From assembly GCF_016107325.1 (NCBI RefSeq), contig NZ_RCVT01000001.1:496001-560000 (forward strand): 64,000 nt of DNA, written 5' to 3'. The notes under the pieces were generated by a model. That model did not search any database, was not told the origin of the DNA, and saw only the letters and a list, made by a program, of their open reading frames with translations. A program made the translations under genes and the position numbers. This document shows, one piece after another, positions 57,474-64,000 of this stretch (position 1 is its first letter; each line of letters begins with the position of its first letter). The DNA is from Sphingomonas sp. MA1305 (GTDB lineage Bacteria > Pseudomonadota > Alphaproteobacteria > Sphingomonadales > Sphingomonadaceae).

Positions 57474-58682
57474 ATGCTCGGCACCACGCTCCTCCTCGCC
57501 CTGCGCTCGATCGCGCGGCACAAGCTGCGCTCGTTCCTGACCACGCTCGGCATCATCATCGGCGTCGCCGCGGTGGTGACGATGGTGACGCTCGGCCGCG
57601 CCACCACCGCGCAGGTGCAGAAGAATATCTCGTCGCTCGGCACCAATATCCTGCAGGTCCGTCCCGGCCAGGGCTTCGGCCGTGGCGGCGGCGGTCCGCC
57701 GCCCGCGCCGTTCAAGCCGGAGGACGTCACCGCGATCGCCCAGCAGATTGCCGGCGTCTCGGCGGTCGCGCCGCAGGCGCAGGCCAGTGCCACGGCGATC
57801 TATGAAGGCGCCAACTGGCAGACGACGATCAACGGCACGACCAACGCCTATTTCCAGGTGCAGGCCTGGCCGCTGACCGCGGGCCGCTATTGGACCGGGC
57901 AGGAGGAAAGCGCGGGCAAGGCGGTGTGCATCATCGGCAACACCGTGCGCCAGAATCTGTGGCGCGGCGGCGACGCGGTCGGCACCCGCTTCCGCATCGG
58001 CAGCATCAGCTGCGACGTGATCGGCGTGTTGTCGACGCGCGGTCAGGCGGGCTTCGGCGGCGACCAGGACGATGTCGTCATCATGCCGATCAAGGCGGTG
58101 CAGCGCCGCTTCACCGGCAATCGCGACATCCGGTTGATGCTGGTCGGCGTCGACCAGGCCTATTCGACCAGCACCGTGCAGGCCGGGATCACCGATCTGC
58201 TGCGCGAGCGGCGCAACATCACCGCCGGCAAGGACGACGATTTCAACATCTTCGACACCAAGCAGATCAGCGACACGCTCTCCAGCACGACGACGCTGCT
58301 GACCCGGATCGTCACCGCGGTGGCGGCGATCAGCCTGGTGGTCGGCGGCATCGGCATCATGAACATCATGCTGGTGTCGGTGACCGAGCGGACGCGCGAG
58401 ATCGGCATCCGCCTGGCGATCGGCGCGGTCGCCAGCGAGGTGCTGACCCAGTTCCTGGTAGAGGCGGTGGCCCTGTCGATGCTGGGCGGACTGATCGGGC
58501 TGGTCATCGCCCAGGCCGCGGTGGGGCTGTTGTCCTATCTCGGCAGCCTGCCGTTCCTGTTCGTGCCGGAGATCAACGTCATCGCCTTCGCCATCTCGGC
58601 GATCATCGGCGTCGTCTTCGGCTATTTCCCGGCGCGGCGCGCGGCGGCGCTCAATCCGATCGACGCGCTGCGGCACGAGTGA
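57474..58682 (+). CDS. MacB/FtsX-type ABC permease
   Basis: 402 residues. N-terminal membrane segment (RSFLTTLGIIIGVAAVVTMVTLG, about 19-41), a large periplasmic domain (about 45-270), then three C-terminal membrane segments (about 280-305, 328-358, 365-385) with the conserved VGGIGIMNIMLVSVTERTREIGIRLAIGA and YFPARRAAALNPIDALRHE end. Works with the preceding ATPase, adaptor and TolC-like channel. Confidence 0.94.
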   Translation: MLGTTLLLALRSIARHKLRSFLTTLGIIIGVAAVVTMVTLGRATTAQVQKNISSLGTNILQVRPGQGFGRGGGGPPPAPFKPEDVTAIAQQIAGVSAVAPQAQASATAIYEGANWQTTINGTTNAYFQVQAWPLTAGRYWTGQEESAGKAVCIIGNTVRQNLWRGGDAVGTRFRIGSISCDVIGVLSTRGQAGFGGDQDDVVIMPIKAVQRRFTGNRDIRLMLVGVDQAYSTSTVQAGITDLLRERRNITAGKDDDFNIFDTKQISDTLSSTTTLLTRIVTAVAAISLVVGGIGIMNIMLVSVTERTREIGIRLAIGAVASEVLTQFLVEAVALSMLGGLIGLVIAQAAVGLLSYLGSLPFLFVPEINVIAFAISAIIGVVFGYFPARRAAALNPIDALRHE

Positions 58683-58686
58683 CCGG

Positions 58687-58699
58687 CCCCCCCCCCCCC
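58687..58699. repeat. Run of 13 C after the permease gene
   Basis: Thirteen consecutive C just beyond the permease stop, followed by CCTGCGGGAGGGGGG, so it may be the remnant of a palindromic element of the kind seen at 57323. It is between convergent genes and could act as part of a shared end. The exact length is sensitive to sequencing error. Confidence 0.6.
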
Positions 58700-58715
58700 G
58701 CCTGCGGGAGGGGGG

Positions 58716-59324
58716 CTAGCGCCAGCGCGTCCGTGCCTCCGGCGCGTGGACCAGCCGGCGCAACTCCTCCAGCTCCTCGGGCGTGTCGACGTCGATCAGT
58801 TCCGCGGGGACGGTGACGACGTGCTTGCCGGCCAGGATCAGCGCACGCGCACCGGCATCGCCTTCCAGATCGCACAAAGCGTCGAACCGGTCGCGGCCGA
58901 AGACGCACGGCGGTTTGGGACTGCGGCCGTCGCTCGACGCGACCACCGCATCCTCGCCGTCCGCCGCCTCGAGCAGCGCATAGATATGGGTCGCCGTCAC
59001 CCGCGGCATGTCGGCGAGCGCCAGCACGATTGCCCGCGCGCCCACGGCCCGCGCACGCTCGACGCCGAGCCGCACCGAATGCGACAGGCCCTGATCCGGA
59101 TCCTCGTTGCGGACGACGGAGAAGCCGTGCTGCGCATAGTCGCATTCCGCGCCGCCGCACACCGCGACCCGCTCGCGGAACGGCATGTCCTCCAGCGCGA
59201 CGGCGACATGCAGGCCAAGCGGCCGGCCGAGGAACAATTGGTCGAGCTTGCTGCCGATGTCGCCCATCCGCGACGATCGTCCCGCGGCGAGCAGGACCAG
59301 CACGCAATCCTCAGCGCGGATCAT
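58716..59324 (-). CDS. mocA: Molybdenum cofactor cytidylyltransferase
   Basis: 202 residues. Nucleotidyltransferase start VLLAAGRSSRMGD (LAAGxSxRMG), a LALADMPRV motif (metal-binding Asp), and PKPPCVFGRDRF typical of MocA-like proteins. Converts molybdopterin to its CMP form (MCD), the cofactor that PaoC-type enzymes use. It overlaps the xdhC stop by 14 bases and is last in the PaoABC-linked set. Confidence 0.85.
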   Translation of the reverse strand: MIRAEDCVLVLLAAGRSSRMGDIGSKLDQLFLGRPLGLHVAVALEDMPFRERVAVCGGAECDYAQHGFSVVRNEDPDQGLSHSVRLGVERARAVGARAIVLALADMPRVTATHIYALLEAADGEDAVVASSDGRSPKPPCVFGRDRFDALCDLEGDAGARALILAGKHVVTVPAELIDVDTPEELEELRRLVHAPEARTRWR

Positions 59325-60234
59325 GGAAGGCCTTCACCATTGCGGCGGCGATCGACAGCGCGATCTCCGACGGGCCGATCGCGCCGATGTCGAGGCCGAC
59401 GGGGCCGTCGATCCGGTCGATCTGTTCGGCGCTGAGCCCGGCCTGCGCCAGCCGCTCGCGCCGCGCGGCATGGCTGCGCCGGCTGCCGAGCGCGCCGACA
59501 TAGGGGGCGTCACTGGCCAGCGCGGCGATCAGTGCCGGATCGTCGATCTTGATGTCGTGACTCAACGTCACCACCGCCGTTGACGGGCCGGGATCCAGGG
59601 CAGCCACCGCCTCGTCCGGCCAGCGATCGTCCAGCGTCGTGCCGGGGAAGCGCTCCTCGGTCAGGAACCGGGCGCGCGGGTCGATCACCACCGTCTCAAT
59701 GCCGAGCGTGGTCGACAGCTGCGCCAGCGCCTGGGCGATCTGCACCGCGCCGACAATCAGCAGACGGCGCGGCGGATCGTAGCGATTGATGAAGACCTCA
59801 CCCGTCTCCTGCGGGCGCAGGTCGCTGTGACCGGTGGCGAGGTCGGTGGTGACGGTCAGCGCCCGCCCGTCGTCGCGCGCCTCGCCGATCCGGTCGAACA
59901 ATTCGGGGTCGAAGCCCGCCGCCGACACCGGCTGCACCATCACCGCGATCTCGCCGCCGCAGGGCAAGCCGACCTCCCAGGCAGAGGCGTCAGCAACGCC
60001 GTATGTCTTGACCTGGAAAGGTGCGCCGGCGATCACCTCGGCCGCGGTCTGCAGGATGTCGCTTTCCACGCAGCCGCCGGACACCGATCCTTCGAATCGG
60101 CCATCGGCGTGAACAAGCATGTGGCTGCCGCGCGGTCGCGGTGCCGAACCCCAGGTCGACACCACGGTTGCCAGCGCCATCGGCTCCCCCGCCCAGGATC
60201 TTGCGGCGGCTATGACGCTGTCGTTCTCGGCCAT
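59311..60234 (-). CDS. xdhC: XdhC/PaoD-type molybdenum insertion factor
   Basis: 307 residues. Hallmarks: MALATVVSTWGSAPRPRGSHMLV, GSVSGGCVESDILQTAAEV and GLPCGGEIAVMVQP in the first domain; a Rossmann domain (RRLLIVGAVQIAQALAQLSTTLG) and the conserved AYVGALGSRRSHAARR-type end. XdhC/PaoD binds the molybdenum cofactor, aids sulfuration and inserts it into the large subunit. It sits between the structural genes and mocA but is set apart from paoC by a palindromic repeat of about 120 bases. Confidence 0.9.
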   Translation of the reverse strand: MAENDSVIAAARSWAGEPMALATVVSTWGSAPRPRGSHMLVHADGRFEGSVSGGCVESDILQTAAEVIAGAPFQVKTYGVADASAWEVGLPCGGEIAVMVQPVSAAGFDPELFDRIGEARDDGRALTVTTDLATGHSDLRPQETGEVFINRYDPPRRLLIVGAVQIAQALAQLSTTLGIETVVIDPRARFLTEERFPGTTLDDRWPDEAVAALDPGPSTAVVTLSHDIKIDDPALIAALASDAPYVGALGSRRSHAARRERLAQAGLSAEQIDRIDGPVGLDIGAIGPSEIALSIAAAMVKAFHDPR

Positions 60235-60250
60235 GTCGTTCTCTCTCGAT

Positions 60251-60369
60251 CCTCCCGGGCACGGGGAGGGGACCAGCGAAGCTGGTGGAGGGGGCTATCC
60301 ACCAACGGTTACGTTTGAGGAAGCCCCCTGCGACCGCCTTCGACGGTCCCGCTCCCCGCAAGCGGGGAG
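60251..60369. repeat. Palindromic intergenic element between paoC and xdhC
   Basis: Several nested hairpins: CCTCCC/GGGAGG (60251-60256 and 60264-60269), CCAGC/GCTGG (60273-60277 and 60281-60285), GACCG/CGGTC (60332-60336 and 60344-60348) and CTCCCCGC/GCGGGGAG (60352-60359 and 60362-60369). It belongs to the same group as the elements at 51293 and 57323. Reading leftward it lies after the paoC stop, so it may act as a partial terminator before xdhC. Confidence 0.75.
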
Positions 60370-60375
60370 ACTATG

Positions 60376-62613
60376 CTAGACGGCCGGCAAGCCGTCGAGC
60401 AGCTTGTCGAGCGTCAGCGGGAAGTCGCGAGCCCGCACGCCGGTGGCATTGTAGATAGCGTTCGCCACGGCTGCGCCGGCACCGGAAATGCCCAATTCAC
60501 CTAGCCCCTTCGCATGCATCGGATTGGCGTGAATGTCGCGCTCCGACAGGAATTCCACGTCGATCTGCGGAATGTCGGCATTCACCGGCACGTGATATTC
60601 GGCGAGGTCGCGATTCACCACCTTGCCGTTGCGGGGATCGTGCACCAGCTCCTCCGACAGCGCCGCGCCGATCCCGAACGTCACCCCGCCGAGAATCTGC
60701 GACCGCGCGGTCTTGGCGTTGAGGATGCGACCGCCGGCGAAGACGCCGAGCATGCGCTTGATCCGCACCTCGCCGGTCACCGCATTGACCGCGACCTCGC
60801 AGAAATGGGCGCCGTAGCTCGACTGCAGCGTCTCCTTCTCCTGCTTGCCGGGGGCGACCTGCCCGGTCGCCTCGATCCCGTCGCCGACCAATTCGGCAAG
60901 CGGCACCGAGCGGTTGTCGCCAATCGCGCCGCCATCCTTTAGCGTCAGCGCGTCCGTCGCGACGCCCATCTTCTCGGCGATCTGCCCGCGCAGCGCTTCG
61001 CAGGCGAGATAGACGGAGGTCCCGCTCGACCCGGCGCCGAACGATCCGCCCGAGCCGGCGGCGGGCGGGAACGCGGTGTCGCCCAGCTTCACCGTCACGT
61101 CGGCGATCGGCAGGCCCAGGATCTCGGCGGTGATCTGCGCCAGGATCGTATAGGTGCCGGTGCCGATGTCGGTCATGTCGGTTTCGACCGTGGCATGGCC
61201 CTGGCCGTCGATCGACACCTTGGCGCTCGACTTCTGCAGCATGTTCGATCGCGCTGAGGCGGCCATGCCCATGCCGTAGAGCCATTCGCCGCGACGATCG
61301 CTCGCCGGCTTCGCCTGCCGCTTGCTCCAGCCGAACAGCGCGGCACCGCGGTCCATGCACGGCACCAGTTGCCGGGTGGAGAAGGGGATATGATCGATCG
61401 GATGTTCGGTCGGCTCGTTGCGCTTGCGCAGCTCGATCGGGTCGATCCCGACCGCCTCCGCCAGCTCGTCCATCGCGCATTCCAGCGCGATCATACCGAC
61501 CGCCTCGCCCGGCGCGCGCATCGACGCCGCGAGCAGCCAGTCGAGCCGTACGATGTCGTGCGTGATGGTGATGTTGGGGGCGGCGTAGAGGAACTGAGTC
61601 GCCTGACCGCACGGTTCGAAGAAGCCCTCTTCGGGGAGGTTCGAGACGAGGCAATTGTGCCCGAGCATCGACAGCTTGCCGTCAGTATCCGCGCCGAGCC
61701 GCACGCGCTGCTCGGTGTTGGAGCGGCGCACTGTCGCGTCGAACACCTGCTGCCGCGCCATGGCGCATTTGACCGGGCGGCCGATCTGCTTCGCCGCCAC
61801 CGCCGCGGCGACGCTCTCCGGCGCGATGCCCAGCTTGGAGCCGAAGCCGCCGCCCACGAAGCGCGCGACGATCCGCACTTTGTCGGGCTTCATCCCAAGG
61901 GCCTTGGCGAGCTGGATGCGGTCAGTCGACAGCATCTGGTAGGCGCCGTAGAGGTGCAGCTCATCGTCCTGCCACAGCGCGATGCTGGCATGCGGCTCCA
62001 TCGCCGCCGAATTCTGGCTGGGCGTGGTATAGGTCGCGTCGATCTTGATCGCCGCCGCGTCGAATGCGGCATCGGGATCGCCGGTGCCGGTATAGGGCGG
62101 CATCACACCTTCGGGCGGCTTGTCGTGTTCGTCGCGATAGGCGGCGAAGTCGTAACGCCCGTCCTTCTCTTCATATTCGACGGTCAGCTGCTGCGCCGCA
62201 TCGCGTGCCGCCTCGTAGCTTTCGGCGACGACGATCGCGATCGGTTCGCCGAAATAGGCCACGTCGTCGACGCCTTGCTGCGGCTTCTTGCGGTCGCCGC
62301 CCTGGCCGGGATTGCGAATAAAGGTCTTGTAGTCGGTGATGACGTCGATCACGCCCGGCAGGCCGCGCACGGCGTCGGCGTTGATGTCGACGACCTTGCC
62401 CGAGCCGACCGTGGCACGGACGAGGAAGCCGTAGGCGAGGTTGGGAATGTCGTATTCCGCCGCATAGATGGCGCGGCCCGACACCTTCAGCGGGCCGTCG
62501 ATCCGGTCGATCGGCTTGCCGATCACGTCCTGCGCGCCCGTGTCGAGCAGGCTGTCCGGATGCGGCTTGTCCATGGTCAGCGCGTTGGTGTCGCTCTTGC
62601 CGAAACCGAACAT
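60376..62613 (-). CDS. paoC: Molybdopterin-binding subunit of PaoABC-type aldehyde oxidoreductase
   Basis: 745 residues. Xanthine dehydrogenase family large subunit: IGKPIDRIDGPLKVSGRAIYAAEY, GGGFGSKLGIAPESVAAAVAAK, ASMRAPGEAVGMIALE, the GTGTYTILAQITAEILGLP and GSGGSFGAGSSGTS loops, and the catalytic Glu in KGLGELGISGAGAAVANAI. It oxidises aldehydes using MCD-molybdenum. Next to PaoB and PaoA subunits on the same strand with a 1-base gap. Confidence 0.93.
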   Translation of the reverse strand: MFGFGKSDTNALTMDKPHPDSLLDTGAQDVIGKPIDRIDGPLKVSGRAIYAAEYDIPNLAYGFLVRATVGSGKVVDINADAVRGLPGVIDVITDYKTFIRNPGQGGDRKKPQQGVDDVAYFGEPIAIVVAESYEAARDAAQQLTVEYEEKDGRYDFAAYRDEHDKPPEGVMPPYTGTGDPDAAFDAAAIKIDATYTTPSQNSAAMEPHASIALWQDDELHLYGAYQMLSTDRIQLAKALGMKPDKVRIVARFVGGGFGSKLGIAPESVAAAVAAKQIGRPVKCAMARQQVFDATVRRSNTEQRVRLGADTDGKLSMLGHNCLVSNLPEEGFFEPCGQATQFLYAAPNITITHDIVRLDWLLAASMRAPGEAVGMIALECAMDELAEAVGIDPIELRKRNEPTEHPIDHIPFSTRQLVPCMDRGAALFGWSKRQAKPASDRRGEWLYGMGMAASARSNMLQKSSAKVSIDGQGHATVETDMTDIGTGTYTILAQITAEILGLPIADVTVKLGDTAFPPAAGSGGSFGAGSSGTSVYLACEALRGQIAEKMGVATDALTLKDGGAIGDNRSVPLAELVGDGIEATGQVAPGKQEKETLQSSYGAHFCEVAVNAVTGEVRIKRMLGVFAGGRILNAKTARSQILGGVTFGIGAALSEELVHDPRNGKVVNRDLAEYHVPVNADIPQIDVEFLSERDIHANPMHAKGLGELGISGAGAAVANAIYNATGVRARDFPLTLDKLLDGLPAV

Positions 62614-62614
62614 G

Positions 62615-63595
62615 TTATTCTCCCGTCAGCTCGCGCAGGGTGGCGATCAGGACCCGGCGCGCAAGCGGGATCTTGAAGTCGTTGCTGCCGTAGCCCTTTG
62701 CGTCGGCGAGCAAGGCGTCGGCGGCCGCGGCGAAGGCGGTGTCGGACGGCGCCTGGCCGACCAGCGCCGCCTCCACCGCCGGATTGCGCCACGGCATCGG
62801 CCCCAGGCCGCCGAAGGCGAGTGACGCGGCTTCGATCTTGCCGTCCGCCACCTTGACCACGCCCGCGACCGAGACGAGCGCGAAGGCGTAGGAGGCGCGG
62901 TCGCGGACCTTGCGGTAGACCTGCTTGCCCTCTGGCGGTGCCGGCAATTCGACATGGGTGATCAGCTCGCCCGGCTCCAACACCGTCTCGATGTCCGGGC
63001 GGTCGCCCGGCAGGCGGTAGAAGTCATGAATGCTGATCCGTCGCTTGTCGCCGTCCGCCTTGAGCGTGATGATCGTCGCGTCGAGTGCGCGCATCGCCAC
63101 CGGCATGTCGCCCGGATGCGTCGCGATGCAATGATCCGACGTGCCGAGCACCGCGAGCACGCGGTTGAAGCCGCCGATTGCCGAGCAGCCCGCACCGGGC
63201 GTCCGCTTGTTGCAGGGCATCGCAGTGTCGTAGAAATAATAGCAGCGGGTCCGCTGCAGCAAATTGCCGCCCGTGGTCGCCTTGTTGCGCAGCTGGCCGC
63301 TGGCACCGGCGAGCAGGGCGCGGCTCAGTACCTCATATTTGGCGATGACGCGCGGATCGGCGGCGAGGTCGCTGTTCGGCACCAGCGCGCCGATGGTCAG
63401 CCCGCCGTCCTCGCGCTCTTCGATCTCGCCGAGGGGCAGGCGGCTGATGTCGACCAGTTTGTCCGGCGTCTCGACCTGCAGCTTCATCAAGTCGAGCAAA
63501 TTGGTGCCGCCGGCGATGAACTTGGCCCCGACATGGTCGATGTCGCGCACCGCTTCGTCCGCGGTCGTCGCCTTTTCGTAGGTGAAGGTCTTCAT
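62615..63595 (-). CDS. paoB: FAD-binding subunit with extra Fe-S loop (PaoB)
   Basis: 326 residues; ATG at 63595 overlaps the paoA stop (ATGA). FAD domain motif [17 protein letters not shown] and [15 protein letters not shown], with [21 protein letters not shown]. The loop Cys118[12 protein letters not shown]128 ... GAG-Cys137-SAIGG is the extra Cys-rich loop of PaoB/YagS, which holds a 4Fe-4S cluster not found in ordinary xanthine dehydrogenases. Passes electrons from molybdenum via FAD. Confidence 0.93.
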   Translation of the reverse strand: MKTFTYEKATTADEAVRDIDHVGAKFIAGGTNLLDLMKLQVETPDKLVDISRLPLGEIEEREDGGLTIGALVPNSDLAADPRVIAKYEVLSRALLAGASGQLRNKATTGGNLLQRTRCYYFYDTAMPCNKRTPGAGCSAIGGFNRVLAVLGTSDHCIATHPGDMPVAMRALDATIITLKADGDKRRISIHDFYRLPGDRPDIETVLEPGELITHVELPAPPEGKQVYRKVRDRASYAFALVSVAGVVKVADGKIEAASLAFGGLGPMPWRNPAVEAALVGQAPSDTAFAAAADALLADAKGYGSNDFKIPLARRVLIATLRELTGE

Positions 63596-64000
63596 GCGCC
63601 CGCCTCCGCCGGCTCGCGGGGCGTCGGCGCGGTCTTCGCGTCGCCCGACGACGACGCCACCTCGCGGATCGCGTCGACGATATTGGGATAGGCGGCGCAG
63701 CGGCACAGATTGCCGCTCATCCGCTCGCTGATCTCCTCGTCGCCGAATTCCGGCGCGGTCAGGTCGTCGCTGACGTAGCTCGGCCAGCCCTTCTTCACCT
63801 CGTCGAGCATGCCCGCCGCCGAGCAGATCTGCCCGGGGGTGCAATAGCCGCACTGATAGCCGTCGTGACGGACAAAGGCGGATTGCAGCGGGTGGAGCTG
63901 ATCCGGCGTGCCCAGCCCCTCGATCGTCACGATCTCGTCATCCTGATGCATCACGGCGAGCGACAGGCAGCTGTTCACGCGGCGTCCGTTGACCAGCATG
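63592..64000 (-). CDS. paoA: 2Fe-2S subunit PaoA, cut by window edge
   Basis: The C-terminal about 136 residues of the 2Fe-2S subunit. The second cluster motifs are seen: [14 protein letters not shown] and [16 protein letters not shown]; the first cluster's last Cys is in RVNSCLSLA. The start, and any Tat signal peptide (as in periplasmic PaoA), lies beyond base 64000. It ends in a Pro/Ala-rich tail. Confidence 0.92.
   Translation of the reverse strand, partial: MLVNGRRVNSCLSLAVMHQDDEIVTIEGLGTPDQLHPLQSAFVRHDGYQCGYCTPGQICSAAGMLDEVKKGWPSYVSDDLTAPEFGDEEISERMSGNLCRCAAYPNIVDAIREVASSSGDAKTAPTPREPAEAGA

Noticed and set aside
57282..58676. 464-residue minus-strand ORF opposite the ABC permease
   Set aside because: Asp/Arg/His-rich shadow frame; the permease frame has membrane segments and the FtsX end motif.

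Overview
The window looks like a piece of a Sphingomonas-type alphaproteobacterial chromosome. It is GC-rich, has a PEP-CTERM tail in the sphingomonad style, a large TonB-dependent receptor, dense GC-rich inverted repeats between chromosomal genes, and a propionate-to-succinyl-CoA gene set. Genus is an inference; no rRNA gene is present. Two parts meet at about 41,678.

Part 1, bases 1 to 41,678, is most of a temperate P22-like podovirus prophage whose left end lies outside the window. The right end is exact: the integrase gene stops 3 bases before a 50-base fragment holding the 3' half of a tRNA-Arg (anticodon CCG), the attR expected from integration into that tRNA gene. Nearly all minus-strand genes overlap by 1 to 4 bases (ATGA or TGATG). 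In transcription order they run: Cro-like regulator, HNH-AP2 endonuclease, small regulators, RusA, DnaB helicase, an HNH/replication fusion, an RMF-like protein and a LexA-type winged helix; then terminase, portal, GroES-like protein, scaffold, decoration, coat, gp4-like factor, gp10-like plug, needle, gp14/gp7/gp20/gp16-like injection proteins, tailspike; and a lysis cassette (membrane proteins, GH24 endolysin, holin, spanin). The order matches P22 closely. A CI/LexA-type repressor (33,891-34,493) sits between two divergent early promoters that share operator boxes. The rightward early operon (34,610-41,625) carries Gp157, a Rad52-type annealing protein, an HNH-like protein, a NinB/DUF1367-like protein, a cytosine-methyltransferase-like protein, an excisionase-like protein and the integrase, with many small unknowns.

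The most unusual part of the prophage is a set of surface-related genes placed inside the virion module. Two are on the opposite strand and look like independently expressed morons: a 75-residue lipoprotein (10,385) and a PEP-CTERM protein (13,607). Two are co-directional: a secreted DUF1996 protein and a tail-fibre-like SGNH esterase with a Calx-beta domain. Together they suggest cell-surface modification by the lysogen or surface recognition by the virion.

Part 2, bases 41,679 to 64,000, is chromosome. A TonB-dependent receptor diverges from a plus-strand set: pccB, two small unknown genes, methylmalonyl-CoA epimerase, an enoyl-CoA hydratase, methylmalonyl-CoA mutase, bioB, a small membrane protein and pccA. 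This converts propionyl-CoA to succinyl-CoA and makes the biotin that PccA needs. Next is a tripartite MacAB/TolC-type exporter (outer-membrane lipoprotein, adaptor, ATPase, permease). Reading leftward from the right edge is a PaoABC-type molybdenum aldehyde oxidoreductase with XdhC and MocA maturation factors. GC-rich palindromic repeats lie in several gaps here, and one palindromic element is inserted in frame inside pccA. No gene-free stretch exceeds 300 bases.
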